Below, piece by piece: positions 1-8,312 of a DNA stretch of 64,000 nucleotides; position 1 is the stretch's first letter; each line of letters starts with the position of its first letter. Both the position numbers and the translations under genes were made by a program. Source of the DNA: Chromobacterium alticapitis (lineage in GTDB: Bacteria > Pseudomonadota > Gammaproteobacteria > Burkholderiales > Chromobacteriaceae); NCBI RefSeq assembly GCF_002924365.1, contig NZ_PQWB01000028.1, positions 1 to 64,000 of the forward strand, written 5' to 3'. The notes beneath the pieces are model-generated. The model worked only from the letters and a program-made list of their open reading frames with translations. It ran no database searches and had not been told where the DNA came from.

Positions 1-453
1 GAAGGTCTCATCCACTTCGACAATCCCCCGGGTCTGCGTCGCCAGGTGATCTGATGCGCAATGCAAGAAGCGATGGCGCCACAAGAAAGCCGTGTTCTTG
101 CTAATGCCGCATGCGCGCGCCGCGGCCCGCACGGTCAAGCCATCCTGCAGCGCTTGGGCATAGCTCAGCCAGCGATCGGCCTTGCGCAATTTGGCCAATG
201 GACTGCCCGACAAGGCATTACAGGTCCGGTGGCACTGTTTGCAGCGATAACGCCGCAGGCCTCGGCTCCAGCCCCATAGCGCCAACTGATTGGCCTCGGC
301 CTGGCAGTGTGGGCAAGCCGTCAGGTCGGGCAAGGCGTCCTGAACGGCGTCATGGTGAGTGGGGTGCTTGAGAGCGGAGGACAACAGACTCCGCTGTTTG
401 AGGGTGAGTTGATCCAGCTGGGCAAGAAAACGCTGAAAACTTTGGGCATCCAT
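1..453 (-). mobile_element. IS1595-type transposase, N-terminal part (cut by left window edge)
   Basis: Reading the minus strand from the ATG at 453 gives 151 codons open to base 1. The product starts [16 protein letters not shown]. It then has a zinc-ribbon (CPHC at about residues 49-52, later CKQC), a helix-turn-helix-like stretch ([19 protein letters not shown]) and the start of the DDE domain (GIVEVDETF), where the first catalytic Asp is expected. This order (zinc ribbon, HTH, VDE-x-F) is typical of IS1595/ISXO2-like transposases, which act by cut-and-paste of the element. The rest lies outside the window, so I cannot say whether it is intact. It is the only clearly mobile gene here. Confidence 0.8.
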
Positions 454-490
454 GGCGTTGCTCCCGGTCTGCTACCGTATTCAGCATAGC

Positions 491-516
491 TCCCAACACG
501 GAATTGGGACATAGCC
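491..516. repeat. Putative outer end of the IS1595-type element
   Basis: About 40-60 bases upstream of the transposase start, the minus strand ends in GGCTATGTCCCAATTCCGTG (rc of 497-516), which looks like an insertion-sequence terminal inverted repeat. The partner end is off the window, so the boundary and any target duplication cannot be verified. The following A-rich bases (517-524) already belong to the psiF terminator tail. Confidence 0.4.
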
Positions 517-551
517 ATAAAAAACGGCATGGCTGGGCGCCATGCCGTTTT
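517..551 (-). terminator. Intrinsic terminator of psiF
   Basis: A 12-bp stem pairs 521-532 with 540-551 around a short loop. On the minus strand it is followed by a run of T, just after the psiF stop. This marks the end of the mod/psiF transcript. Confidence 0.8.
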
Positions 552-568
552 GCGTGGGGGAGTGGGCC

Positions 569-823
569 TTATTTGGCCATCGCGTCCTTTACGCATTTCT
601 TGGTGAAACTCTGCTTGGCGGCGCCGGCCAGCTTCTTCTGGGCCGACTTGGCGTCGCAGGAGGCCTGGGCGGCTGCCGTGTCCTTTTCGCACTTCTTCAG
701 GAAGCTTTGCTTGGCGGCGCCAGCCAGTTTTTTGTCGGCGGCCTTGGCGTCGCAGGCGGCGTCGGCCAAGGCCAGGTTGGCGCTGAACAGGGCGAGCGCG
801 GCGAGCAGCAGGGGTTTACGCAT
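569..823 (-). CDS. psiF: PsiF-repeat periplasmic protein
   Basis: This is an 84-residue exported protein. A signal peptide (MRKPLLLAALALFSANLALA) is followed by two copies of the PsiF repeat, each with the pattern CDAKAADKKLAGAAKQSF and then KKC. The repeats supply four cysteines, probably two disulfides. PsiF-type proteins are phosphate-starvation-inducible in enterics, but their biochemical role is unknown. I chose the ATG at 823 because GGAGATGGAAAC precedes it; an upstream in-frame start would bury the signal peptide. It lies 43 bases downstream of modB, where modC is normally found, and is followed by a strong terminator. Function in this organism is inferred only from the repeat family. 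Confidence 0.8.
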   Translation of the reverse strand: MRKPLLLAALALFSANLALADAACDAKAADKKLAGAAKQSFLKKCEKDTAAAQASCDAKSAQKKLAGAAKQSFTKKCVKDAMAK

Positions 824-866
824 GTTTCCATCTCCGGGTTGTGAATGCCCGTCTTGCGGGCGGAAG

Positions 867-1544
867 TTATTGTTCTGCATGTTTTTGCCTGGCGTTCAGC
901 CAGTAGACCAGGGTTAGGGCTGCCAGCGCGAACAGCAATAGCATCAGCGCCAGCTGATGGGCCGACGAGTAGTCCGCCTGCTCCACCTGATTGTATAGCG
1001 CGATCGAGATCACACGAGTGGAGCCGTCGATATTGCCGCCTATCATCAGCACCACGCCGAACTCGCCCACGGTATGGGCGAAGCCCAGGCAGGCCGCGCT
1101 GAGCACGCCGCTGCGGCAGGACGGCAGGATGATGTGGCGCATGCGCTGCAACGGGCCGGCGCCCAGCAGCTTCGCGCTTTCCAGTTCTTCCTGCCTCACG
1201 GCGCGGAAGCTGGCCAGCAGCGGCTGCAGCACGAAGGGCAGCGAATACAGAACCGAAGCGACGACCAGGCCGTGGAAGGTGAAGGCGAGGCCGGGCAAGC
1301 CCAGCGCCGCGGTCAGCCAGCCCACGGGGCCGCGGGGGCCGAACGCCAGCAATAGATAAAAGCCCAGCACCGTGGGCGGCAGCACCAGAGGCAGCATGGC
1401 CGCGGCCTCGGCCAGCGGGCGAATTTTGGAGCGGCCCCGCGCCAGCCACCAGGCGAAAGGCACGCACAGCGCCAGCAGCAGCGCGGTGCTGATGCCGGCC
1501 AGCCGCAGGGTCAGCGCGATGGCGCTCCAGTCCTGAGGCGTCAC
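867..1544 (-). CDS. modB: Molybdate ABC transporter permease ModB
   Basis: This 225-residue inner-membrane permease is the expected ModB length. It has about five hydrophobic segments and a cytoplasmic EAA-type loop (EELESAKLLGAGPLQRM, roughly residues 117-133), which docks the ATPase. The tail VGEFGVVLMIGGNI is typical of ModB. With ModA it would import molybdate for molybdopterin enzymes. Its ATG overlaps the modA stop by 4 bases (ATGA), so the two are translationally coupled. The ATPase gene modC that usually follows is absent; psiF comes next instead. Confidence 0.93.
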   Translation of the reverse strand: MTPQDWSAIALTLRLAGISTALLLALCVPFAWWLARGRSKIRPLAEAAAMLPLVLPPTVLGFYLLLAFGPRGPVGWLTAALGLPGLAFTFHGLVVASVLYSLPFVLQPLLASFRAVRQEELESAKLLGAGPLQRMRHIILPSCRSGVLSAACLGFAHTVGEFGVVLMIGGNIDGSTRVISIALYNQVEQADYSSAHQLALMLLLFALAALTLVYWLNARQKHAEQ

Positions 1545-2272
1545 GGCTTGAAGCGGTAGCCTGCCTGCGCCATCAGGGCGCGCGCCTGCTCGCCCTTCAG
1601 GAACGCCATCAGCGCGCCGGCGGCCGGCGTGGCCTTGATCTGCAGCGCATCCTGGCGGATGGGCTGATGCAGCTTGGCCGGCACCAGCCAGTAATGGTCA
1701 TGAATCCCTTGTTCCAGCAATTGGGAATAGGCGACGAAGGCGAAGTCCGCGCCGCCGACTTCGGCGAACTGCATGGTCTGGCTGATATTGTCGCCGGTCA
1801 GCAGCTTGGGTTTGACCGAAGCCTCCAGCTTCATCGAGGCCAGCGTTTCCATCGCGGCGCGGCCGTAGGGCGCAGTGGCGGGATTGGCCACTGCGAGCTT
1901 GGCGAAATCGCCGCGGCGCAGCGCGGCCTCCCCGGCGTCGCCGCGCTGCTTGCTCCACAGCGCCAGCTGGCCATAGGCGTAAGTGAACTGACTGGCCGGC
2001 GCGCCTATGCCGGCGCGGGCCAGCTCGGCGGGCCGCTCGTCGTCGGCGGACAGGAAGACGTCGAACGGCGCGCCCTGGCGGATTTGCGCCGCCAGCTTGC
2101 CGGAGGCGCCGGCGCTGGACTTGATGTCGTGGCCGGTGGCGGCTTTGAAGGCCACGGCTATCTTGTCCAGCGTCTGCTGGAAATTGCTGGCCACCGCCAC
2201 ATTGACGGTATCGGCCAGCGCGATGGGGGAGGCAAACAGGCAAACGAGGGCGAAGCGTAGTCTGGTTTTCAT
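1541..2272 (-). CDS. modA: Molybdate-binding periplasmic protein ModA
   Basis: This 243-residue periplasmic solute-binding protein captures molybdate (or tungstate) for ModB. A signal peptide of about 20 residues (MKTRLRFALVCLFASPIALA) precedes a mature start with VNVAVASNF. The oxyanion-binding segment SSAGASGKLAAQI and the later GAPFDVFLSADD are characteristic of the family. It is the first gene of modA-modB; the next gene upstream on the strand ends 62 bases away. I saw no recognisable ModE box in that gap, only a 6-bp dyad (TGAGGC/GCCTCA at 2316-2332). Confidence 0.94.
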   Translation of the reverse strand: MKTRLRFALVCLFASPIALADTVNVAVASNFQQTLDKIAVAFKAATGHDIKSSAGASGKLAAQIRQGAPFDVFLSADDERPAELARAGIGAPASQFTYAYGQLALWSKQRGDAGEAALRRGDFAKLAVANPATAPYGRAAMETLASMKLEASVKPKLLTGDNISQTMQFAEVGGADFAFVAYSQLLEQGIHDHYWLVPAKLHQPIRQDALQIKATPAAGALMAFLKGEQARALMAQAGYRFKP

Positions 2273-2334
2273 GGCGGCAACAGGCCCGATGAGGCAGTGG
2301 ATTTGACCGTCATTATGAGGCTAGTCGCCTCACG

Positions 2335-2976
2335 CTATCCAGTGGCCAGCGCATTTTCCCCGGTTTGCAGCAAGCATTGCCAGTCGCAGGCCAGCAGGGA
2401 GTGCCAGGCCTCGGCTGGAGCCGGCTCTCGCGGCAGCCGGACTCCTTGGAGATTGACGCCGCCGCCCAGCAAACGACCGTCTCCGGCATCGGACAGCTGA
2501 ACCACGCTGGCCACTTGTTCCAGATAGGGGGCGATGCCGCGCCGCAGCGGCGAACGGTCGTCGTCGGGCCGGTGCGGACGCAGGAAGGGCGGCGGCGCGC
2601 CCACATCGCCCAGATAGCTGCGCAGCGCCAGGCGCAGGCGCATCGCGCCGGGCCCCGCTTCTTGCGCCAGCGGCAATTCGGGCAGCCAGGCGCGCAGCAG
2701 CGCTTGTAGGCGCAGGTTCAGGCTGTTGCCCATGGCCGTCGCCGTCAGTTGCCAGCGGCCGTCGGCGTTTTGGTCCAGCAGCCATATCGGCTCCAGCAAT
2801 AGCGCGCGGTAGGCGGTGAACCTGGCCGGCGCATCGCCGCACAGGAATTGCCGACTGTCCCGGCCTTGTTGAAACGGCAGCGGCGCTTCGCCCTCCGGGC
2901 GGCCGCGGGCCAGGCTGACCCGGCAGAGCTCGTTCCAGGCGACCAGCGCGCATCCTAGATTGAAGAAGGGTTTCAT
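2335..2976 (-). CDS. Uncharacterised cytoplasmic protein upstream of modA
   Basis: This is a 213-residue protein I do not recognise. It is rich in Leu, Ala and Arg, has no signal peptide or membrane segment, and carries Arg/Pro-rich loops in the second half (APPPFLRPHRPDDDRSP). I chose the ATG at 2976 (MKPFFNLGCALVAWNELC) because the ORF extension to 3084 is poor in protein character. It sits 62 bases upstream of modA on the same strand and could be cotranscribed with it, which is the only hint of function. It diverges from mltG. Confidence 0.65.
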   Translation of the reverse strand: MKPFFNLGCALVAWNELCRVSLARGRPEGEAPLPFQQGRDSRQFLCGDAPARFTAYRALLLEPIWLLDQNADGRWQLTATAMGNSLNLRLQALLRAWLPELPLAQEAGPGAMRLRLALRSYLGDVGAPPPFLRPHRPDDDRSPLRRGIAPYLEQVASVVQLSDAGDGRLLGGGVNLQGVRLPREPAPAEAWHSLLACDWQCLLQTGENALATG

Positions 2977-3218
2977 TTCTGGTCGTGTTCGTATGGGTTG
3001 AAGAGGCCGCTCGCTTGCAGTCGACGCGGCGTTGCCTGCCCAAAGGCATGCTTTCAGGCTGAAAAATAGGCAAAACTGCGGCAAATGCTGTTGATATGGA
3101 ACAAACTATGGGAATTACGCCGCTCGTGGCCTGTCATGTCGGACAGGGCGGCTTGCTGTATGATTCTGCCTTTGCCTGCCGCCCGCGGCAGTGAAACCGA
3201 TCCTTGTTCTTGAGCGCT

Positions 3219-4211
3219 ATGAAAAGATTTTCCGGCATTGTGTTATTGATTCTGTTGTGCGCCGTCGGCTGGCTGGGCTGGACCGCGCTGATGCCGCTGG
3301 CCATGCCGGACGGCGGCTACCGGCTATTGGTAGGGCCCAACCGCACGATGAAGCAGATCGCCCGCGCGCTGGCGCAGGACGGCGCCATCCGCAATCAACA
3401 GATGCTGGTGGCGCTGGCGCGGCTGTCCGGCGCGGATCGCCGGATCAAGGCCGGCCTGTACCGCTTTCAGGGGCCGCAATCCCTGCTGGATGTGCTGGAG
3501 CGGCTGAAGGAGGGCCGGCCGGACGAAGCCAGCCTGACCGTGATAGAAGGCTGGACTTTCCGCCAATTCCGCCAGGCGGTGGCGCGCAGTCCTGACCTGA
3601 GCCATGGCGCGAAAGCGCTGGACGACGCCGAACTGATGCGCGAGCTGGGCCTGCCCGGCGCGAATCCGGAAGGCTTGTTCTTCCCCAGCACCTATTTGTT
3701 CACGCCGGGCGCGTCGGACATGGATCTGTACCGGCTGGCCTTCGACAAGATGCAGCGGCAGCTGGAGGCGGCCTGGACGGCGCGCAAGCCCAATTTGCCC
3801 TACCATACGCCTTATGAAATGTTGACCATGGCCAGCCTGATCGAGAAGGAAACCGCCAGCGAGGCGGACCGCGGCATGGTGGCGTCCGTCTTCGTCAACC
3901 GCCTGCGGCTGGGTATGCGGCTACAGACCGACCCCTCGGTGATCTATGGCATGGGCGACGGCTACCAGGGCAATATCGGCAAGGCCGACTTGCGCCGCGA
4001 TACGCCGTACAATACCTATACCCGCGCCGGCCTGACGCCGACGCCGATCGCGTTGCCTAGCAAGGCCGCGCTATACGCCGCCGCGCAGCCGGCGGAATCG
4101 ACCGCGCTGTATTTCGTCGCCCGCGGCGACGGCAGCTCGCAGTTTTCCAGCACCCTGGACGAACACAACCAGGCCGTGCGCAAATATATTCTGAAGAAAG
4201 GCCAGCAATGA
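3219..4211 (+). CDS. mltG: Endolytic murein transglycosylase MltG
   Basis: This 330-residue inner-membrane protein has one N-terminal membrane anchor (about residues 5-24) followed by a periplasmic YceG domain. It cuts nascent glycan strands within the chain and so ends peptidoglycan polymerisation. The catalytic Glu is visible in MASLIEKETASEADR (about residue 209), and the segment RLRLGMRLQTDPSVIYG is a family hallmark. I prefer the ATG at 3219 to the upstream TTG at 3204, because the anchor then begins directly with MKRF. It heads a tightly packed operon and overlaps tmk by 4 bases. Confidence 0.93.
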   Translation: MKRFSGIVLLILLCAVGWLGWTALMPLAMPDGGYRLLVGPNRTMKQIARALAQDGAIRNQQMLVALARLSGADRRIKAGLYRFQGPQSLLDVLERLKEGRPDEASLTVIEGWTFRQFRQAVARSPDLSHGAKALDDAELMRELGLPGANPEGLFFPSTYLFTPGASDMDLYRLAFDKMQRQLEAAWTARKPNLPYHTPYEMLTMASLIEKETASEADRGMVASVFVNRLRLGMRLQTDPSVIYGMGDGYQGNIGKADLRRDTPYNTYTRAGLTPTPIALPSKAALYAAAQPAESTALYFVARGDGSSQFSSTLDEHNQAVRKYILKKGQQ

Positions 4212-4852
4212 GCAGCGCCCAGCAGGTCCGCCGAGGCCGTTTCATCACGCTGGAAGGGATAGACGGCGCCGGCAAGAGCACCCATCTGTCCTTCATCCGC
4301 GACTGGCTGGCCCGCCATGATGTCGACGCCGTTTTCACCCGCGAGCCGGGCGGCACGCCGCTGGGCGAGAAGATACGCGAGCTGCTGCTGGCGCCCGACA
4401 CGCGCGTCTCGCTGGACGCCGAGGCTTTGCTGGCTTTCGCCGGCCGCCAGCAGCACATCGCCGAGGTGATCGCGCCGGCGCTGGATGCCGGCCGCTGGCT
4501 GGTGTCGGACCGCTTCACCGACTCCACCTACGCCTTTCAAGGCGGCGGCCGCGGCGTGCCGTTCGAGCGCATACGCGCGCTGGAAGAGTGGGTGCAGCGC
4601 GGCCTGCAGCCGGATCTCACCCTGCTGTTCGACCTGCCGCTGGACGTGGCGGCCCAGCGCATGTCGGGCACTCGGGTGCTGGACCGTTTCGAGCAAGAGG
4701 CGGCCGATTTCCACCAGCGCGTGCGCGACGCCTATCTGCGGCGCGCGGCGGCGGAGCCTGGTCGCTTCGCGGTGCTGGATTCCAGCCGCAGCATAGAAAC
4801 CATCCAGGCGGATATCGCGAACCATCTGCAAACCCTGTGGGAGCGCGGCTGA
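4208..4852 (+). CDS. tmk: Thymidylate kinase
   Basis: This 214-residue cytoplasmic enzyme phosphorylates dTMP to dTDP with ATP. The P-loop is GIDGAGKST (residues 17-25). The dTMP-binding segment TREPGGTPLGEKIREL and the DRFTDSTYAFQGGGRG region, which covers the DRY-like motif and the LID, are both present at normal spacing and length. It is coupled to mltG by ATGA and to holB by a one-base TGATG overlap. This is the common beta- and gammaproteobacterial order. Confidence 0.96.
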   Translation: MSSAQQVRRGRFITLEGIDGAGKSTHLSFIRDWLARHDVDAVFTREPGGTPLGEKIRELLLAPDTRVSLDAEALLAFAGRQQHIAEVIAPALDAGRWLVSDRFTDSTYAFQGGGRGVPFERIRALEEWVQRGLQPDLTLLFDLPLDVAAQRMSGTRVLDRFEQEAADFHQRVRDAYLRRAAAEPGRFAVLDSSRSIETIQADIANHLQTLWERG

Positions 4853-5856
4853 TGCTATATCCATGGCAGGGCGGGGACTGGCGGCGGCTTTCCGCCGAGC
4901 GCGAGCGGATGCCGGGCGCCTGGCTGTTCACCGGCTGCGCCGGCATCGGCAAGCAGGCTTTCGCCGAGCATCTGGCGCAGTCGCTGCTGTGCGAAAGCCC
5001 CGGCCCCGACCATCAGCCTTGCGGCCAGTGCCAGGGCTGCCGCTGGTTCCTGGGCGGCACGCATCCGGATTTCCGCCGTCTATCGCCGTTCGCCGACGAG
5101 GACGAAGACGGCAAGGAAGCCAAGACCACGCGCAAGCTGCCGCAAATCAAGATCGAGGCGGTGCGCGAGGTGATCGATTTCGCCCACCTGACCGCGCATC
5201 GGGCCGGGCATCGCGTGATTCTGGTGGAGCCGGCCGAGAACCTTAACCTGGCCGCCGCCAACGCCTTGTTGAAAATACTGGAAGAGCCGCCGGAGGCCGT
5301 GTTGTTCCTGTTGGTGTCGCACGCGCCGCAGCGGCTGTTGCCGACGATACGCAGCCGCTGCCGCCAGTTCGCGCTGACGCGGCCGGCGGAGTCCGTCGCG
5401 CTGGCCTGGCTGAAGGAGCAGGGCATCGCCCATGCCGAGGCGGAGCTGGCGCACAACGGCGGCGCGCCGCTGTTCGATCACGATCCGGAGCTGGCGGCGC
5501 TGCGCGGCCAGTTCATCCGCGGCCTGGGGCAGCCCAGTTTCGCCGGCATGCTGCAACTGGCCGAGCTGCTGGACAAGAACAAGCAGCTGTCCTTGTCGCA
5601 GCCCTTGTCCTGGCTGCAGAAATGGCTGCATGATCTGGCGGCGCTGCGCCTGGCCGGGCGGCTTCGCTATTATCCGGATCAGGAGAAGGCGCTGGCCGCG
5701 CTGGCGGCGCGTTGCGACGCGGCCCAGTTGATGGCCTGCCAGCAAGGCTTGACCGCCTTGGCGCCCTTTGCGCAACATACGCTGAATATCCGCCTGCAAT
5801 TGGAGGCGGCGTTGATGGATTATTTGAAGATCTTCGCCGGCGCCAAAGCCGGTTAG
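4852..5856 (+). CDS. holB: DNA polymerase III delta-prime subunit
   Basis: This 334-residue clamp-loader subunit is part of the complex that loads the beta clamp with delta, gamma/tau and psi-chi. The AAA+ fold is visible. It has a degenerate Walker A (CAGIGKQA, lacking the Ser/Thr needed to hydrolyse ATP), a four-Cys zinc module (C47, C57, C60, C63), NALLKILEEPP, and the SRC motif in TIRSRCRQF. All fit delta-prime rather than gamma/tau. The start overlaps the tmk stop by one base. The acidic insertion DEDEDGKEAKTT follows the zinc module. Confidence 0.93.
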   Translation: MLYPWQGGDWRRLSAERERMPGAWLFTGCAGIGKQAFAEHLAQSLLCESPGPDHQPCGQCQGCRWFLGGTHPDFRRLSPFADEDEDGKEAKTTRKLPQIKIEAVREVIDFAHLTAHRAGHRVILVEPAENLNLAAANALLKILEEPPEAVLFLLVSHAPQRLLPTIRSRCRQFALTRPAESVALAWLKEQGIAHAEAELAHNGGAPLFDHDPELAALRGQFIRGLGQPSFAGMLQLAELLDKNKQLSLSQPLSWLQKWLHDLAALRLAGRLRYYPDQEKALAALAARCDAAQLMACQQGLTALAPFAQHTLNIRLQLEAALMDYLKIFAGAKAG

Positions 5857-5878
5857 AGATGGAGAGGCAAGCCCCGAT

Positions 5879-6256
5879 ATGGACGCCGCCAATGCCCGGC
5901 CCGACCTGAGCAATCCCAACCGCCCCGGCGTGCTGTCGCTGCACATCAAGGAGCGCAGCGCGCTGTTTGCCGCCTATATGCCCTTCGTGCGCAACGGCGG
6001 CATCTTCATTCCCACCAACAAGGAAATGCAACTGGGCGAGGAGGTTTTCCTGTTGTTGACGCTGATGGACGATCCGCAGCGCATCGCGGTGCAGGCCAAA
6101 GTGGTGTGGATCACGCCGGGCGGCGCCAACAACAGCCGGGTGCAGGGCGTGGGCGTGGAGTTTGTTTCCGGAGACGCCGGGAAGCAGGCCAAGGACAAGA
6201 TAGAGTCGCTGCTGGGCGGCGTGCTCAACTCCAGCCGCCCTACCCATACGATGTGA
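5879..6256 (+). CDS. pilZ: PilZ-domain protein of the type IV pilus PilZ group
   Basis: This 125-residue soluble protein consists of a single PilZ domain (ALFAAYMPFVRNGGIFIPT, then VFLLLTLMDDPQRIAVQAKVV). Members next to holB and tatD are the original PilZ proteins, needed for type IV pilus assembly. They lack the RxxxR and D/NxSxxG residues that bind cyclic di-GMP, and I do not see those residues here either. So it probably acts by protein contact rather than as a c-di-GMP receptor. It starts 22 bases after holB. Confidence 0.88.
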   Translation: MDAANARPDLSNPNRPGVLSLHIKERSALFAAYMPFVRNGGIFIPTNKEMQLGEEVFLLLTLMDDPQRIAVQAKVVWITPGGANNSRVQGVGVEFVSGDAGKQAKDKIESLLGGVLNSSRPTHTM

Positions 6257-6313
6257 GGGCCGGGGAGGCCGGCATGGTATGCTGTAGGCTGTTAGACAGA
6301 TTCGCCATCCGCC

Positions 6314-7084
6314 ATGCTGATAGATTCCCACTGCCACATCAATTTTCCCGATCTCGCCGAGCGCCTGCCCGAGGTGCTGGCCAATATGCGCCAGAACCAG
6401 GTTTCACACGCGTTGGTGATAGGCGTCAGCCGCCCCAAGTATCCGCAAGTGCTGGCGCTGGCCGAAGCCCATCCCCATCTGTACGCCACGGTGGGCGTGC
6501 ACCCTGACGACCCGGAGGCCGAGGAGTACAGCGAGGACGAACTGGTCGAGCTGGCGGCTCATCCGCGCGTGGTGGGCATAGGCGAAACCGGCCTGGACTA
6601 CCACTGGTGCAAGGGCGATCTGGCCTGGCAGCACGAGCGCTTCCGCACTCACATCCGCGCCGCCAAGCGCGTCGGCCTGCCGCTGGTGATCCACACCCGC
6701 GAATCGGCAGCCGACACCATACGCATCATGCAGGAAGAGCATGCCGAGCGATGCGGCGGGGTGATGCACTGCTTCACCGAAACCTGGGAAGTGGCCGAGG
6801 CCGCGCTGGCGCTGGGCTTCTATATCTCCTTCTCCGGCGTGGTGACCTTCAAGAACGCCAAGCAGGTTCAGGAAGTGGCGCAAAAAGTGCCGCTGGACAG
6901 GCTGCTGATCGAGACCGACTCGCCGTATCTGGCGCCGGTGCCGCACCGCGGCAAGCTCAACGAGCCGGCCTATGTGCGCCATGTGGCCGAGTTCATCGCC
7001 GGACTGCGCGGCCTCTCTTTCGAAGAGGTGGCGCAGGCCAGCACCGATAATTTCTTCCGCCTGTTCGCCAAGGCGGCGCGCTGA
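6314..7084 (+). CDS. TatD-family metal-dependent hydrolase
   Basis: This 256-residue protein has a TIM-barrel of the amidohydrolase type. Metal-binding residues are visible as SHCHINF at the N-terminus, GIGETGLDYH, VIHTRES, MHCFTET and ETDSPYLAP. TatD-family members act as 3'-5' DNases or on related substrates; which substrate applies here is not readable. The gene follows pilZ by 57 bases in an operon that continues downstream. By synteny it resembles YcfH more than TatD itself. Confidence 0.9.
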   Translation: MLIDSHCHINFPDLAERLPEVLANMRQNQVSHALVIGVSRPKYPQVLALAEAHPHLYATVGVHPDDPEAEEYSEDELVELAAHPRVVGIGETGLDYHWCKGDLAWQHERFRTHIRAAKRVGLPLVIHTRESAADTIRIMQEEHAERCGGVMHCFTETWEVAEAALALGFYISFSGVVTFKNAKQVQEVAQKVPLDRLLIETDSPYLAPVPHRGKLNEPAYVRHVAEFIAGLRGLSFEEVAQASTDNFFRLFAKAAR

Positions 7085-7096
7085 ACGGAGGCCGCC

Positions 7097-7474
7097 ATGC
7101 GTCCATTCGCCCTTGTCCTGTTCTTGCTGGCCGCGATGCCCGCCCGGGCCAATTGCGTGCAACTGGGAGGGCGCAGCTTCTGCGCGCCGCCGGGCGGCAT
7201 GGCTGTGCTGCATCAAGGGCAGGCCTATTGCGGGGCCGGTGCCTGCGTGGCGGATGCGTTCGGCAATCTGTTCTGCTCGCCGTTTCCGGGTGGCGACGTG
7301 ATACGGGCCAATGGCGCGTTCTATGCCGGCCCCGGGTTTTGCGTGCTGGGGCCGGACGGCGCCGCGCATTGCGCCGCCGCGCCGCGCGGCAATTGCGCCA
7401 TCGTGTCCGGCGAGGTGAAATGCGATGGCGGATCGATGGCCGCGCCGGCGGTGCGGCCGCCGCTGTGCCAATGA
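7097..7474 (+). CDS. Small cysteine-rich exported protein
   Basis: This 125-residue protein is not one I recognise. It starts with a signal peptide (MRPFALVLFLLAAMPARA) followed immediately by Asn-Cys. The mature part holds ten cysteines in a loosely repeating Gly-rich pattern (C..FC, YC..AC..FC, FC..HC, NC..KC), which suggests up to five disulfides in the periplasm or outside. It begins 12 bases after tatD and ends 15 bases before the next gene, so it shares their transcript. No enzyme motif is visible. Confidence 0.7.
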   Translation: MRPFALVLFLLAAMPARANCVQLGGRSFCAPPGGMAVLHQGQAYCGAGACVADAFGNLFCSPFPGGDVIRANGAFYAGPGFCVLGPDGAAHCAAAPRGNCAIVSGEVKCDGGSMAAPAVRPPLCQ

Positions 7475-7489
7475 ACGACAAGGGACGCT

Positions 7490-8266
7490 GTGGATAAGCT
7501 AGAAGTCACCATCCTGGGCTGCGGCTCCAGCTCCGGCACGCCGGCCATAGGCTGCCGCTGCGAAACCTGCGCCTCGACCGACCCGCGCAACCAGCGCACC
7601 CGCGCCAGCGCCTACGTGCGAGTCGGGGAAGTGGGTTTCCTGATCGATACCGGGCCGGACCTGCGCCAGCAAGCTCTGCGCGAGGGGGTGGAGCGGCTGG
7701 ACGCGGTGCTGTACACGCATCCGCATGCGGACCATCTGAACGGCATAGACGACCTGCGCGCGTTTTGCTATTTGAAGAAAGGGCCGATTTCGCTGTACGG
7801 CAACGACTTCACCATGGGCAATATCCGCGAGCGCTTTGGCTACGCCCTGCAGCCGCCATCCAAGATGTGGGACAAGCCGGTGTTGCTGCCGGAAACGGTG
7901 AGCGGCCCCTTCCGCCATCAGGGCGTGGAGTTGACGCCCATCCCTCTGCTGCATGGCAGCTGGCCCTGCCTGGGTTGGCGCCTAGGCAATATGGCCTGGC
8001 TGACCGATCTGTCCCGCATTCCGGACAGCAGCCTGCCCTTGCTCGAGGGCCTGGATCTGCTGTTCCTGGACTGTCTGAATGCCGATCCCTATCCCTCCCA
8101 TCTGTCGGTCGCGGAATCTTTCGAGTGGGCGGCCAAGATAGGCGCGCGCCGCACCGTGCTGATCCACATGACGCACAAGCTGGAATACGGCGTACTGAGC
8201 GCGCAATGCCCACCTGGCGTGGAAGTTGGCTTTGATGGCTGGAAGGCGGAGCTGCCCTTTATATGA
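7490..8266 (+). CDS. PhnP-like metallo-beta-lactamase-fold hydrolase
   Basis: This 258-residue cytoplasmic hydrolase has the MBL signature THPHADHLNGIDD (metal ligands H77, H79, D81, H82). Near the N-terminus a Cys cluster GCRCETC (C22, C24, C27) supports a structural zinc as in PhnP, and a late His sits in LIHMTHKLEYG. PhnP-type enzymes open ribosyl cyclic phosphates, and the wider family includes other phosphodiesterases; no phn genes are nearby. The start is GTG at 7490, preceded by AAGGGA. It is the last gene of the mltG-tatD run. Confidence 0.85.
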   Translation: MDKLEVTILGCGSSSGTPAIGCRCETCASTDPRNQRTRASAYVRVGEVGFLIDTGPDLRQQALREGVERLDAVLYTHPHADHLNGIDDLRAFCYLKKGPISLYGNDFTMGNIRERFGYALQPPSKMWDKPVLLPETVSGPFRHQGVELTPIPLLHGSWPCLGWRLGNMAWLTDLSRIPDSSLPLLEGLDLLFLDCLNADPYPSHLSVAESFEWAAKIGARRTVLIHMTHKLEYGVLSAQCPPGVEVGFDGWKAELPFI

Positions 8267-8312
8267 TGATCATCATGTTTAAAAGTGCATGATTATCAAT
8301 AGGTTGGGAGAC

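Noticed and set aside
8263-8305. ATGATGATCATCAT palindrome and a Fur-box-like GATAATCAT nearby
   Set aside because: They lie between the 3' ends of convergent genes, away from any promoter, and the Fur match covers only part of the consensus.
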